From the NCBI GenBank assembly GCA_947625415.1, contig CANQOG010000005.1:1-64000 (forward strand): a stretch of 64,000 nucleotides of DNA, read 5' to 3'. Positions 25,473 through 37,273 of this stretch are shown in pieces; within the stretch, counting starts at the first letter, position 1, and each line of letters starts with the position of its first letter. The position numbers and the translations under genes were made by a program. Origin of the DNA: an uncultured Clostridia bacterium (GTDB lineage: Bacteria; Bacillota; Clostridia; TANB77; CAG-508). The notes under the pieces are model-generated. The model saw only the letters and a program-made list of their open reading frames with translations. It had not been told where the DNA came from and ran no database searches.

Positions 25473-26589
25473 TTAATCTTTCATTTTTATAGGTAATATC
25501 ATATAAGTATAATCACCATCTTCTACTGATTTTATTATACATGGTGATCTATTTGTTCCAAATTCCATATAAACTTCTTCATCATCAATAGCTTTCAATG
25601 CATCTATGAAAAACTTTGGGTTAAACCCTATTTCTAATTCTTTTCCTTCTGTTTCTGGATAAATTTCTTCTTTTGCATCACCATTTTGGTTTGCACAACT
25701 TATTACTACTTTTCCAATATCTATATTAATTTTTACTGGATATTTCTTCTCTTTCTCTATTGATGATGCAGATATTAAAAGAATTCTTTCAAAACAATCT
25801 TGTATTTCAGATTTATTTACTTTTATTCTTGTTTCCCAATTAGTTGGAATTGCATTTTGGTATTTTAAAAATTCCCCATCTAATAAACGAGTAACTATTT
25901 TACAATTTTCCATTTCAAATAATGCTTGATTTTTTGAAATTCCTATTTTTACTGTATCAAAAGAATCTGACATTATTTTATTTACTTCATTTAAAGTTTT
26001 TCCTGGAATTACGCTACTAAAATTACTATTACTATTATTTAATTTATTACTTTTAATAGCTAATCTATAACCATCAACAGCTACAACATTTAATTTACCG
26101 TTCTGCTATTTCAAATAAGCAACCAGTAAAAATCGGTCTATTTTCTTCTGTACTTACAGCAAATATTGTTTTTCTTATCATATTTTTTAATATAGTTTGT
26201 TCTACTTCAACAGAACTCTCTATATTTATCTTTGGCAATTCTGGAAATTCATCTGGATTCATAGTAGCTAACTTATATAAAGAACCTTCACATTCTATTT
26301 CTAATAAGTTATTACTATTAATAGATATACGAATTTCTTTATTAGGTAATTTTCTTATAATTTCACTAAACATTGTAGCATTAACAACTGTATTACCTTG
26401 TTCTTCTACTTTGCTTTCCATTATATATTCTATACCAATTTCTAAATCATAAGAAGTAAGTTTTACTTCGTTTTCATTTGTTTGAATTAAAATACCTTCT
26501 AATATAGGCATTGTTGTTTTTGAAGCTACACCATTTATAACAGAGTTGATAGCTTTAAGGATAGTTTCTTTTTCACAGACAAAGTTCAT
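25473..26589 (-). CDS. dnaN: DNA polymerase III beta clamp, two ORFs joined by +1 at in-frame CGG (26100-26098)
   Basis: ...FTGCLFEIAE-GKLNVVAVDGYRLAIKSNKL...VIPGKTLNEVNKIMSDS... continuous after skipping C. Confidence 0.96.
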
Positions 26590-26783
26590 TTTTTTCTCTC
26601 CTTTATATAAATATATATTTTAGTAGTATTAGTTATAGTATATGTGGATTTTGTGGAAAAGTATTTCAAAAGCCTTATTTCCCTAAGAAAAACTATGTTG
26701 ATAAACTTGTGAAAAACTTTACGTATTGTCCACACAAAAAATCTTCCTCTGTGTTTTTATACCTATCAACAATTTTTTAACAA

Positions 26784-26810
26784 GTTATTCACAAGGTATA
26801 TGTGAATAAC
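26784..26810. promoter_or_regulatory. inverted DnaA-box-like pair upstream of dnaN
   Basis: gttattcacaaggtatatgtgaataac palindrome in dnaA-dnaN intergenic region. Confidence 0.5.
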
Positions 26811-26920
26811 CGATAAACCATTTCCGTAGACTTTGATAGATATTTCTTATGTAAAAGTTTTGTTCTATAAAACATAAATTTTGAAATTCTTTTTAAAAGA
26901 TTTATTTTAAAGGTTTCAAA

Positions 26921-28261
26921 TTATTTTGAATCTTTGATAATGTTTTTCACACTTTCCACAATCATTTTTGTATTTGAATTATCTTTAATATCTTTTTCAA
27001 TTTTTTTGTAAGCATGCATAATTGTTGTATGGTCTTTTTTATTAAATTCCTCAGCTATTTTTGGAAAAGACATTTGCCCTATACTTCTGCATAAATACAT
27101 TGCAATTTGCCTTGGATAAACAATATCATTAGATTTTTTAGTAGAAACTAAATCTTTTTTATCTATATTATAATATTTAGCTACTACTTCTTGAATATAA
27201 TCAGCAGAAATTACTTTTTCTTTTTGAAGAACTATATCATTTAAAGCTTTTTCAGCAATTTCAATAGTTATTGGACTATGTGTTAATGATGCATAAGCAA
27301 CAATTTTATTCAAAGCTCCTTCTAACTCTCTAATATTTGAATCAACTTTATTTGCAATAACTGATAATATGTAATCATCTATAATAAGATTATCAGTTCC
27401 TGTTTTTTTCCTTAGAATAGCTAAACGTGTTTCATAGTCTGGCTTTTCTATATCTGCTATTATTCCCCATTCAAATCGTGACTTTAACCTTTCTTCTAAA
27501 AGAGAAATATCTCTAGGTGGCTTGTCACTAGAAATTATTATTTGTTTTCCATTTTCATGTAAAGCATTAAAAGTATGGAAAAATTCTTCTTGTCCAGTTT
27601 TTTTACCAGCAATAAATTGAATATCATCTATAAGTAAGGCATCTATATTTCTATATTTATCTCTAAAAAGTTCATTTTTATAATTAGGGTCTTGAATAGC
27701 ATTGATTAATTCATTAATAAATTTTTCACTGGTTACATATAAAACTTTTGCTTGAGGATTATTTTGAATTATTTTATTACCTATTGCTTGCATTAAGTGA
27801 GTTTTGCCAAGCCCAACGCCTCCATAAATAAATAATGGATTATAAGTTATTGCAGGTCTATCAGCAACAGCTAAAGCTGCAGCATGAGCAAATTTATTAT
27901 TATTACCAACAACAAAGCTTTCAAATGTATATTTAGGATTTAACCCAGAACTTGCATACAGTTCAGTGTTTGTATATGTTGTGGATGATTCTTTTTCTTT
28001 TACTTGTTCTTCGGTTTTTTCAATAACATTTAATTCACAAGATGTATTAGTAATGTAATTAAAAGTGTTTATAAACAGTTCTAAAAATCTAGATTCAATT
28101 GCATCTTTTTGCATTTTTGATTGAGCTATTAATGTTATTTTATTTCCTGAGATATCGCTAATTTCTAGATTTTTAATCCATGTATTATAAGAAATACTTG
28201 TTACTTCACCTTGTAAAAGATTTTTTGCTTTTGTAAGTAATTCTTCTTTATCAGTATACAC
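26921..28261 (-). CDS. dnaA: chromosomal replication initiator DnaA
   Basis: YTFESFVVGNNNKFAHAAALAVA, GGVGLGKTHLMQAIG, DHTTIMHA. Confidence 0.98.
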   Translation of the reverse strand: MYTDKEELLTKAKNLLQGEVTSISYNTWIKNLEISDISGNKITLIAQSKMQKDAIESRFLELFINTFNYITNTSCELNVIEKTEEQVKEKESSTTYTNTELYASSGLNPKYTFESFVVGNNNKFAHAAALAVADRPAITYNPLFIYGGVGLGKTHLMQAIGNKIIQNNPQAKVLYVTSEKFINELINAIQDPNYKNELFRDKYRNIDALLIDDIQFIAGKKTGQEEFFHTFNALHENGKQIIISSDKPPRDISLLEERLKSRFEWGIIADIEKPDYETRLAILRKKTGTDNLIIDDYILSVIANKVDSNIRELEGALNKIVAYASLTHSPITIEIAEKALNDIVLQKEKVISADYIQEVVAKYYNIDKKDLVSTKKSNDIVYPRQIAMYLCRSIGQMSFPKIAEEFNKKDHTTIMHAYKKIEKDIKDNSNTKMIVESVKNIIKDSK

Positions 28262-28289
28262 TAGAATCTCTTCCTTTCCGTAAGATTTG

Positions 28290-28325
28290 TTTGTTATTTA
28301 TCCACACAATTATCCACATCATTTT
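28290..28325. promoter_or_regulatory. DnaA boxes / oriC element between dnaA and rpmH
   Basis: two perfect TTATCCACA at 28298-28306 and 28310-28318. Confidence 0.75.
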
Positions 28326-28622
28326 CGCAAATTCAGTAAAATAGCATGTTTGAAAGCTGTCAAATGTGTGGAAAACTTTGTACCCGTAAAAGATTTATGA
28401 AAATCCTTTTATCCCTTTTAATATATTTCATATAATATCAAAAATAATTTTAAATGGCAAGAGAAATCTAAAAAAAAGATAGAAAAGTAAAAATAAAAGA
28501 AAAAAATGACTGAATTGCTTGACTTTTTGGTAACTTTTATAGTATAATTTTAATGCTTATGATTTTTTGAAATCAAAACGATATACAAATTATATAAAAG
28601 ACTAGGGAGGTGTGCAATAGAG

Positions 28623-28757
28623 ATGAAAAGAACTTATCAACCAAAAAAGAGACAAAGAAGTAAAGTACATGGATTTAGAAAAAGAATGAAAACTGCTGCT
28701 GGAAGAAAAGTTTTAAAAGCTAGAAGAAATAAAGGAAGAGCTAAATTAACAGCTTAA
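28623..28757 (+). CDS. rpmH: ribosomal protein L34
   Basis: [44 protein letters not shown]. Confidence 0.97.
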   Translation: MKRTYQPKKRQRSKVHGFRKRMKTAAGRKVLKARRNKGRAKLTA

Positions 28758-28878
28758 ATCCAGATAAAAATAGGACTTTTGTGTCCTTTTTTTATTATGA
28801 TATTTATTAAATATTAAAAAATGTATATTTAAGCTTGAAAAATTCCTAAAAAATAATAGGATAGAGGATTTTTTATAA

Positions 28879-29241
28879 ATGAAAAAAACTATAATGATTA
28901 AAAGAAAATATGAATTTAAAAAGCTTTTTTCAAAGGGAAAATTTTTCTATGCTAATTTTATTAATATGTACATTATAACTAATAATAAAAATTATAATAA
29001 ATTAGCAATAGCAGTTTCTAAAAAGCAGGGGAAAGCTGTTTATAGAAATAGATTCAAAAGATTAATAAAAGAAAATTATAGAGAAATTGAAGAAAAAATA
29101 AATTTTGGATACAATATTTTATTTATTATTAATAAAGGAAAGATATCAGAATATAAGAAGATTAGTTATTACGACATAAAAAATGATATGATAAAATTAT
29201 TTAAAAATAGTGGAATATTAAATGAAGAAAATATTAATTAA
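28879..29241 (+). CDS. rnpA: ribonuclease P protein component
   Basis: [24 protein letters not shown] motif and position. Confidence 0.93.
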   Translation: MKKTIMIKRKYEFKKLFSKGKFFYANFINMYIITNNKNYNKLAIAVSKKQGKAVYRNRFKRLIKENYREIEEKINFGYNILFIINKGKISEYKKISYYDIKNDMIKLFKNSGILNEENIN

Positions 29242-29440
29242 ATTTTTGGAATTTTATAAAAAATCTATTTCACCATGGTTAGAAAATTTAGGTGTACATT
29301 GTAAATATGAACCAACATGTTCAGAATATACAAAACAGGCTATAGAAAAATATGGTGCGATAAAAGGAACCCTTTTAGGAATAAAGCGTATTTTAAAGTG
29401 TAATCCATTTTCTAAAGGTGGATATGATCCTTTAAAATAG
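29222..29440 (+). CDS. yidD: membrane protein insertion efficiency factor YidD
   Basis: [35 protein letters not shown]. Confidence 0.95.
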   Translation: MKKILIKFLEFYKKSISPWLENLGVHCKYEPTCSEYTKQAIEKYGAIKGTLLGIKRILKCNPFSKGGYDPLK

Positions 29441-29463
29441 TATATAGAAAGGGAGGACAAGCA

Positions 29464-30336
29464 ATGATATTGTTTAAACTTTTTGCTAAACTTTTTGGCT
29501 ATGTTTTAAGTTTTATTTATAAAATTGTAAATAATTATGGATTAGCTATTATAATTTTTACAATTTTATTGAGATTAATTTTATTACCAAGTAATTTAAA
29601 ACAACAAAAAACGATGAAAAAAACAGCTAAAATTCAGAAAAAAATGAAAGAAATTCAGGATAAATATTCTAATGATCCAGTAAGATTAAATCAAGAAATT
29701 AGAGATTTATATTCTGAAGAACATATGAATCCATTTAGTGGTTGTTTTAGCTCTATTTTACAAATAATAATTATTATTTCGATTTTCATTTTAGTAAGTA
29801 ATCCACTTACATATATGAAGCAAATATCAAGCGAAAAAATTAAGGATTATACAAAACAAGTAAAAGAACAAAATAATGGAGAAAATGTAAATTATATAGA
29901 AATAGCAATAATTAAAAGTTTTGGAAAGACTGACAAGACAGTTAATTTGAATATGAATTTTCTAGGCTTAGATTTAAGTGATATTCCATTAAAAGATTGT
30001 AAAGATGATCCAAAAGTATTTATAATACCTTTATTATATGTATCAACTTCAATATTATCAATGAAATTAAATACTATTATGATGGAAGATAAAAAGGAAA
30101 AAGACAAAGTTAAAGCAAATAAAGAGGATAAAAAGCTTATAAAAGTTGAAAATAAGACAGAAGAAGAGGATGTAATGGAATCAATGAATAAAGGCATGAG
30201 ATATGTAATGCCTTTTATGACAGTAAGTATAGCTATTATAGCTCCTTTAGGTCTAGCTTTATACTGGTTTGTAAGTAATTTACTAATGATATTAGAAAGA
30301 TTATTTGTAAATAAGTTCGTTAAGGAGGAAGAATAA
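29464..30336 (+). CDS. yidC: YidC/OxaA membrane insertase
   Basis: TM pattern, IFTILLRLILLPSNLKQQK, position. Confidence 0.93.
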   Translation: MILFKLFAKLFGYVLSFIYKIVNNYGLAIIIFTILLRLILLPSNLKQQKTMKKTAKIQKKMKEIQDKYSNDPVRLNQEIRDLYSEEHMNPFSGCFSSILQIIIIISIFILVSNPLTYMKQISSEKIKDYTKQVKEQNNGENVNYIEIAIIKSFGKTDKTVNLNMNFLGLDLSDIPLKDCKDDPKVFIIPLLYVSTSILSMKLNTIMMEDKKEKDKVKANKEDKKLIKVENKTEEEDVMESMNKGMRYVMPFMTVSIAIIAPLGLALYWFVSNLLMILERLFVNKFVKEEE

Positions 30337-30339
30337 GAA

Positions 30340-31056
30340 ATGGAAAAAACTTATATATTTGAAGGAAAAACAACTAATGAAGCCATAGAAAAAGGATTAA
30401 AAGAATTAAAAGTATCAAAAAATAAAGTAGATATAAAAGTTTTAGAATCTGAAGAAAAAAGAAGTTTCTTTAGTATTTTAACTCCAAGAGTTGTTAAAGT
30501 AGAAATGACGTTAAAAGAAAAGATTAAAGAAGAAGTTCCTGAAAAACCAGAAAAAATAGAAAAACCTCATAAGAAAGAGCCAAGAGTAGTTGAATTTGAT
30601 AAAGATTTAGTAATTTCAAGGCTAGATAAATTTCTAAAGGAATTTGTTAAAAATCTTCCTCAAAATAATCTTACTTATAAAATAGAAATTGCTGAAAATG
30701 ATGTTTGTGTCAATATAGAAGGTGACAATACAGGATATTTAATAGGATATAGGGGAGAAGTATTAAATAGTATTCAAACAATATTGACTAATATTGCTAG
30801 TAAAGATATGGATTTCAAAATTAAGGTTTTATTAAATATAGGTGGTTATAGAGAAAAAAGAGAAAAAGATTTAGAAAATTTAGCTGGAAAAATAGCTGGA
30901 ACTGTTTTAAAAACTGGAAAATCAATCACTTTAGAACCTATGTCAGCTTATGAAAGAAAAATCATACATTTAAAATTACAAGATAGTGATAAAGTAGAAA
31001 CATATAGTGTTGGAGAAGAGCCTTATAGAAAGGTTGTTGTAGCATTAAAAAAATAA
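30340..31056 (+). CDS. Jag/KhpB-like RNA-binding protein (KH-R3H)
   Basis: Jag_N, GYRGEVLNSIQ KH, R3H-like ERKIIHLKLQ. Confidence 0.92.
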   Translation: MEKTYIFEGKTTNEAIEKGLKELKVSKNKVDIKVLESEEKRSFFSILTPRVVKVEMTLKEKIKEEVPEKPEKIEKPHKKEPRVVEFDKDLVISRLDKFLKEFVKNLPQNNLTYKIEIAENDVCVNIEGDNTGYLIGYRGEVLNSIQTILTNIASKDMDFKIKVLLNIGGYREKREKDLENLAGKIAGTVLKTGKSITLEPMSAYERKIIHLKLQDSDKVETYSVGEEPYRKVVVALKK

Positions 31057-31250
31057 AAAGTTTTAAATTAAATATAAAAAATCTGAAGTCAAAGTGAGGA
31101 TTTAATTTATAAAATTATTATCTCATTTTGGCTTTTTTATTTTATAAAAATAATTAAAAATAATTAATTTTTTATTATTTTTAATTAAATTTATTATTTT
31201 TGATTATTTTTTTAGACCAATTGACAAAAAAATATAGGAGGAAATTCACA

Positions 31251-32618
31251 ATGAAAACAATAGCTGCAATATCAACAGCGCCAGGAACTGGCGGAATTGG
31301 AATTGTTAGAATAAGTGGAGAAAAATCGTTTGAAATTTTAGAAAAAATATTTATTCCAAAAAATAAAGAAAAAATTAATAATATAAAAGGATATTCAATA
31401 AAATATGGAAATATTGTAGATGAAAAAAATAATATAATTGATGAAGTATTAGTTTCATATTTTAAAGCTCCAAAAAGTTATACAACAGAAAATATGTGTG
31501 AAATAAATTCTCATGGTGGAATGGTAATAATGAATAAAATATTAGAAATTTGCTTAAATAATGGAGCTACTTTAGCTGAACCTGGTGAATTTACTAAAAG
31601 AGCATTTTTAAATGGAAGAATAGATCTTGCTCAAGCTGAAGCTGTAATTGATATCATTAATAGTAAAACAGATAAAGAAGCTAAAGTTTCAATTTCACAA
31701 TTAGATGGAGCTTTATCTAAAAATATAGGAGAGATTAGAAAAGATATTCTTTCGATAATGGCTGATATAGAAGCTTCTATAGATTATCCAGAGTATGATA
31801 TAGAAGAAACTACAAATTCTAAAATATTACTATTTTTAGATAAAATTGATGATAAACTAATTGCATTGGAAAAGAGTTTTTATAATGGAAAAATATTAAG
31901 AGATGGAATTTCTACAGTAATTTTAGGAAGGCCAAATTCAGGTAAATCTTCATTATTAAATTTAATTTTAAATGAGGAAAGAGCAATAGTTACTGATGTT
32001 GAAGGAACAACAAGAGATACTATTGAAGAATTTATACAAATTGATGGAATTCCTTTGAAAATAATTGATACAGCTGGAATTAGAAAAGCGCAAGATAAAG
32101 TAGAACAAATAGGTGTAAGAAAAGCAAAAGAATTAGCAGAAAAAAGTGATATAATTATAGCTATATTTGATATATCAAGAGAATTAAATGATGAAGATTT
32201 AGAAATCTTAAATATTATAAAAAATAAAAATTCAATAATTATTTTAAATAAAATTGATTTGAAAAATAAAATAAATTATGAAAAAATAAAAGAAATAAAT
32301 AAACCAATTATTGAAATGTCAGCTAAGACTGGAGAAGGAAAAGATAAATTATTTGATGAAATTTCAAAATTATTTAAATTAAATGAAATTGCAAATGATG
32401 GAGAAATTATAGTTTCAAACCAAAGACATAAATATTTAATAAAAAATGCAAGAAAAAATGTAGAATTATCGAGAGATGCTATAAGAAAAAATATGCCAAT
32501 AGATATAATTTCAACTTCTATAAGGCAGATTTTAGAAGACTTAGGAGAAATTACAGGTGAAACAGTAACAGAAGATATAATAAGTGAAATATTTTCTAAA
32601 TTTTGTTTAGGAAAATAA
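31251..32618 (+). CDS. mnmE: tRNA modification GTPase MnmE
   Basis: ATG at 31251 after aggagg; GRPNSGKSSLLN, DTAGIR, C-terminal CLGK. Confidence 0.97.
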   Translation: MKTIAAISTAPGTGGIGIVRISGEKSFEILEKIFIPKNKEKINNIKGYSIKYGNIVDEKNNIIDEVLVSYFKAPKSYTTENMCEINSHGGMVIMNKILEICLNNGATLAEPGEFTKRAFLNGRIDLAQAEAVIDIINSKTDKEAKVSISQLDGALSKNIGEIRKDILSIMADIEASIDYPEYDIEETTNSKILLFLDKIDDKLIALEKSFYNGKILRDGISTVILGRPNSGKSSLLNLILNEERAIVTDVEGTTRDTIEEFIQIDGIPLKIIDTAGIRKAQDKVEQIGVRKAKELAEKSDIIIAIFDISRELNDEDLEILNIIKNKNSIIILNKIDLKNKINYEKIKEINKPIIEMSAKTGEGKDKLFDEISKLFKLNEIANDGEIIVSNQRHKYLIKNARKNVELSRDAIRKNMPIDIISTSIRQILEDLGEITGETVTEDIISEIFSKFCLGK

Positions 32619-32880
32619 TAATTATTAAAATTAACTAGAATGAATTTTAAAGAATTTTTTTACTTAGGGACATATAACTTATCAAATTTGTATAAAAATA
32701 AAAATAAATTGATTTTGAATTAAATTAGATTTTAGTAATTATATTTGATACAAACATTAGTTCCTGTTCCACGAAAAACATTCAAAAATTATTTGCTTAG
32801 GGAATAGCAATTTAGCGAATTTCAAGTATAATTTAAGATAAAAATTAAATTTAATTATTATAAAAGAAGGGAAAATAAAA

Positions 32881-34749
32881 ATGATTTATGATGCAGGAAA
32901 TTATGATGTTGCTGTTATAGGCGCTGGTCATAGTGGTTGTGAAGCTGCGCTTGCTTCAAGCCGTTTAGGAATGAAAACTTTACTATTTTCTATAAGTTTA
33001 GAATGTGTTGCAAATATGCCATGTAACCCTCATATAGGAGGTTCATCAAAAGGACATTTAGTAAGAGAAATAGATGCTCTTGGAGGTGAGATGGGAAGAA
33101 ATATTGATAAAACATTGATTCAATTAAAAATGTTAAATACATCAAAGGGACCAGCTGTTCATTCTTTAAGAGCTCAAGCTGATAGAAAAAGATATCAAAT
33201 GGAAATGAAACATACATTAGAAAAGCAACCAAATCTTTCAATTAAGCAAGCTGAAATTGTAGATATTGAATTTGAAAATGGAAAAGTAAAAAGTTTGACT
33301 ACAAATATTGGAGCTAAATATGGAGTAAAAGCTATAATTGTTGCTACAGGTACATATTTAAAAGGAAAAATATTTATAGGCGAAACATCTTTTGAAAGTG
33401 GTCCAGATGGAGTATTTCCAGCAAATAAGCTATCTGAAGCTTTAAAAAAAGCTGGAATAAAAATTCAAAGATTTAAAACTGGAACTCCAGCTAGAATAAA
33501 TAAAAATTCTATTGATTTCTCAAAAATGGAGATTCAATATGGAGAATCAAAAGTAGAGGCTTTTTCATTTGAAGATGGAATTGTAAGAGGTGATGAAGTT
33601 CCTTGTTGGCTCACGTATACAAATGAAGAGACACATAAAATTATTAGAGAAAATTTACATAGATCACCATTATATGCTGGAATGATAGAAGGAACGGGTC
33701 CTAGATATTGTCCATCAATAGAAGACAAAGTCGTTAGATTTGCTGATAAAGAAAGACATCAATTATTTGTTGAGCCAATAGGATTAGATACAGATGAGAT
33801 GTATATTCAAGGAATGAGTTCATCACTTCCTGAAGATGTTCAAATAGCTATGTATAGAACAATTCCTGGTCTAGAACATTGTGAATTTACTAGACCTGCT
33901 TACGCAATAGAATATGATTGTATAGAACCATCACAATTAAAAAGCTCATTAGAAATTAAAAATATTTCAGGATTATTTTTTGCAGGACAAGTAAATGGTA
34001 CTTCAGGATATGAAGAAGCGGCTTGTCAAGGATTAATAGCTGGAATAAATGCTGTTAGAAAAATTCAAGGAAAAGAACCTATAATCCTTGATAGAAGTCA
34101 GGCTTATATAGGTGTATTAATTGATGATATTGTAACTAAAAGTACACAAGAACCATATAGAATGATGACTTCAAGAGCAGAATATAGGTTATTATTAAGA
34201 CAAGATAATGCTGACATTAGATTAACTGAAATAGGACATGAAATTGGATTAATATCTGATGAAAGGTATAAGAAGTTTTTAGAAAAAAAGAAACAAATAG
34301 AAGAAGAGATAGAAAGGTTAAAAACTACTAATATTAAGCCTACAGAAGAGCTTAATCAATTTTTGATAAAATATGGAACAAATACTGTAACTGGCGGTGT
34401 AAAACTTGCTGAGCTTTTAAAAAGAACAGAATTAGACTATGAAAAATTAACTGAAATTGATAAAAATAGACCTAAATTAGAAAAAGCGATTTGGAAAGAA
34501 GCTGAAATTATGATAAAATATGAGGGGTATATTAATTTAGAAGAAAAACAAGTTGAAAGCTTTAAAAAGATGGAAGAAAAATTATTACCAGATGACATAG
34601 ATTATAATAATATAAAAGGTTTAAGATTAGAGGCAAGACAAAAATTAAATGTAATTAAACCATATTCAATAGGACAAGCATCTAGAATTTCTGGAGTTTC
34701 ACCAGCAGATATATCTGTATTATTAATTTATTTGCAAACCAAAAAGTAG
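32881..34749 (+). CDS. mnmG: tRNA uridine-5-carboxymethylaminomethyl modification enzyme MnmG
   Basis: [17 protein letters not shown]; full length. Confidence 0.97.
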   Translation: MIYDAGNYDVAVIGAGHSGCEAALASSRLGMKTLLFSISLECVANMPCNPHIGGSSKGHLVREIDALGGEMGRNIDKTLIQLKMLNTSKGPAVHSLRAQADRKRYQMEMKHTLEKQPNLSIKQAEIVDIEFENGKVKSLTTNIGAKYGVKAIIVATGTYLKGKIFIGETSFESGPDGVFPANKLSEALKKAGIKIQRFKTGTPARINKNSIDFSKMEIQYGESKVEAFSFEDGIVRGDEVPCWLTYTNEETHKIIRENLHRSPLYAGMIEGTGPRYCPSIEDKVVRFADKERHQLFVEPIGLDTDEMYIQGMSSSLPEDVQIAMYRTIPGLEHCEFTRPAYAIEYDCIEPSQLKSSLEIKNISGLFFAGQVNGTSGYEEAACQGLIAGINAVRKIQGKEPIILDRSQAYIGVLIDDIVTKSTQEPYRMMTSRAEYRLLLRQDNADIRLTEIGHEIGLISDERYKKFLEKKKQIEEEIERLKTTNIKPTEELNQFLIKYGTNTVTGGVKLAELLKRTELDYEKLTEIDKNRPKLEKAIWKEAEIMIKYEGYINLEEKQVESFKKMEEKLLPDDIDYNNIKGLRLEARQKLNVIKPYSIGQASRISGVSPADISVLLIYLQTKK

Positions 34750-34762
34750 AAAGAGGAAATAT

Positions 34763-35473
34763 ATGGAATTAGAGGAATTTAAAGAATTGTTCCATAAGGA
34801 ACTTTTAAATAATAATATTGGAAATCCAATTAATGAAGAAAAGTTTTTTAAATATATGAAACTTTTATTGAAATGGAATGAAAAAATTAATTTAACAGCA
34901 ATAAAAAATGAAAGAGAATTTATTGTGAAACATTTTATAGATAGTTTAACAATTAATAATTATATTGATGAAAATTCTAATGTAATTGATGTTGGAACTG
35001 GAGCGGGTTTTCCAGGTATTCCAATAAAATTGTTCCACAAAGAACTATTTCTTACATTGCTTGATTCTGTAAATAAAAAGATAATAGTATTAAAAGATAT
35101 TATAGAACAATTAGATTTGAAAAATGTAAATTGTGTTCATTCAAGAGCAGAAGATTTTGCCAAAGAAAATAGAGAGCTTTTTGATGTTGCAGTTTCAAGA
35201 GCTGTTGCTAATATGTCTACATTAGTTGAATATTTAATACCATTTGTTAAAGTTGGTGGAATTATTATTTGTATGAAAGGACCAAATTTTGAGGAAGAAC
35301 TAAATAGTTCTAAAAAGGCAATAGAGGTTCTTGGAGGAAAAATAGAGAAAGTTGAAAGTTTTTATATTGATGAAGAATTGGAAAGAAATATTATTATAAT
35401 TAGAAAGATAAAAGAAACACCAAAAAGATATCCAAGGGGACAGGCAAAACCTCTAAAAGAGCCTATTTTATAA
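34763..35473 (+). CDS. rsmG: 16S rRNA G527 methyltransferase RsmG
   Basis: VIDVGTGAGFPGIPIK; position. Confidence 0.96.
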   Translation: MELEEFKELFHKELLNNNIGNPINEEKFFKYMKLLLKWNEKINLTAIKNEREFIVKHFIDSLTINNYIDENSNVIDVGTGAGFPGIPIKLFHKELFLTLLDSVNKKIIVLKDIIEQLDLKNVNCVHSRAEDFAKENRELFDVAVSRAVANMSTLVEYLIPFVKVGGIIICMKGPNFEEELNSSKKAIEVLGGKIEKVESFYIDEELERNIIIIRKIKETPKRYPRGQAKPLKEPIL

Positions 35474-35495
35474 GGGATATTCTTTATGTAATAAT

Positions 35496-35530
35496 TTAGG
35501 AACTAATTTAAAAATTAGTTCTTTTTTGTT
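35496..35530 (+). terminator. intrinsic terminator
   Basis: ggaactaatttaaaaattagttcttttttg. Confidence 0.6.
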
Positions 35531-35586
35531 AAAAAGATATTGACATATTAGTTAAATTTTTATATTATATAAAATATAAAAAAGGA

Positions 35587-36363
35587 GTGATACAGATGGG
35601 AAAAGTTATAGCAATTGCAAATCAAAAAGGCGGTGTCGGAAAGACTACAACAGCAGTAAATTTAGCTACTATAATTGCAAAAAAAGGAAAAAGAGTAATA
35701 CTAATTGATGCTGATCCTCAAGGAAATGCAACGAGTGGTTTGGGCATAGATAAAGATGTTGAACTTTCAACTTATGATTTATTAATAGATGAAGTTGACA
35801 TAATATCAGTATTAAAAGATACTTGTATAAAATCTTTAAAAATATGTCCTGCTAATGTAAGTCTTGCAGGAGCTGAAGTTGAACTGGTATCACAAATGTC
35901 TAGAGAACAGAGATTAAGAGAAAAGATAGAGGTAATTAGAGAAAAAGTTGATTATATAATTATAGACTGTCCACCATCACTAGGACTTATTACACTAAAT
36001 GCTTTTACAGCCTCTGATTCTGTACTTATTCCTGTGCAATGTGAATATTATGCATTAGAGGGATTAGAACAGCTTATAAATACAATAAATTTAGTTAAAA
36101 AACACTTAAATAAAGATTTAGAAATAGAAGGGGCAGTTCTTACAATGTATGATATTAGAACTAATTTGTCAAATCAAGTTGTAAGAGAAGTTAAAAGATA
36201 CTTTGATGATAAGGTATATAAAACTGTAATTCCAAGAAATGTTAAATTAAGTGAAGCCCCAAGTTATGGTATGCCAATTTCAATATATGACCCAAAATCA
36301 AAAGGGGCTAGATGTTATGAAAAACTTGCTAGAGAAGTTTTAGCAAATAACAAAGGAGAATAG
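35587..36363 (+). CDS. soj: ParA/Soj chromosome partitioning ATPase
   Basis: IAIANQKGGVGKTTTAVNLA. Confidence 0.96.
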   Translation: MIQMGKVIAIANQKGGVGKTTTAVNLATIIAKKGKRVILIDADPQGNATSGLGIDKDVELSTYDLLIDEVDIISVLKDTCIKSLKICPANVSLAGAEVELVSQMSREQRLREKIEVIREKVDYIIIDCPPSLGLITLNAFTASDSVLIPVQCEYYALEGLEQLINTINLVKKHLNKDLEIEGAVLTMYDIRTNLSNQVVREVKRYFDDKVYKTVIPRNVKLSEAPSYGMPISIYDPKSKGARCYEKLAREVLANNKGE

Positions 36364-36375
36364 GAGGGAATACTT

Positions 36376-37230
36376 ATGACTGTTAAAAAGAGTGGATTAG
36401 GAAAGGGTTTAGATGCTTTATTTGGAGGAGCAATTTCAGAAGAAGAAAAACAAAATGAAAATCAAGAATTAGTTCAAAAAATAAAATTAATTGAAATTGA
36501 ACCAAATGAAAAACAGGCAAGAAAAACTTTTAATGACGAGTCTATAGAAGAATTATCAGAATCAATAAAAAGATATGGTGTAATTCAACCAATTATTGTT
36601 ACAAAAAAAGATAATTATTATCAAATAATTGCTGGAGAGCGTAGATGGAGAGCTTCTAAAAAAGCTGGAATTACTGAAATACCTGCAATTGTTAGAGATG
36701 ATGATGAGAAAAAAAATAAAGAAATTTCTTTAATTGAAAATGTTCAAAGAGAAGACTTAAATCCTATTGATAAAGCTAGAGGAATTAAAACTCTTATGGA
36801 TGAATATTCTTTAACACAGCAAGATGTTGCCGAGGTTTTAGGAAAAGCTAGAAGTAGTATAGCAAATAGTGTAAGATTATTAAATTTAGATGAAAGAGTA
36901 ATAGATTTAGTTTTAAAGGGTAAACTAACAGAGGGTCATTGCAAAGCATTACTTTCAATAGAAGATAATGAAAAACAATATAATATGGCTTTAAATATAA
37001 TTGAACAAGGAGATACAGTTAAAGAATTAGTACAAAAAACAAAAGCTACAAAGAAAACGAAAAATAAAGATATAAAATATGAAGCAATATTTAGAGATAT
37101 AGAGGATACATTTCAAGGATTTTTTGGAACAAAAGTTAAATTAAATGCAGGACCAAAAAAAGGAAAAATAATTATTCAATATAATTCAAATGATGATTTA
37201 GAAAGAATTTTAGAATTAATAAAAAAATAA
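36376..37230 (+). CDS. parB: ParB/Spo0J chromosome partitioning protein
   Basis: GLGKGLDALFGG, IIAGERRWRA, HTH. Confidence 0.96.
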   Translation: MTVKKSGLGKGLDALFGGAISEEEKQNENQELVQKIKLIEIEPNEKQARKTFNDESIEELSESIKRYGVIQPIIVTKKDNYYQIIAGERRWRASKKAGITEIPAIVRDDDEKKNKEISLIENVQREDLNPIDKARGIKTLMDEYSLTQQDVAEVLGKARSSIANSVRLLNLDERVIDLVLKGKLTEGHCKALLSIEDNEKQYNMALNIIEQGDTVKELVQKTKATKKTKNKDIKYEAIFRDIEDTFQGFFGTKVKLNAGPKKGKIIIQYNSNDDLERILELIKK

Positions 37231-37273
37231 ATAAAGTTTATACAAAAGATAATAAAATAAAATAAGGATAGGA

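Noticed and set aside
32640-32830. Imperfect direct repeat (acttagggacatataacttatcaaatttgtata / gcttagggaatagcaatttagcgaatttcaagtata)
   Set aside because: Weak similarity in AT-rich intergenic DNA; no supporting structure recognised.
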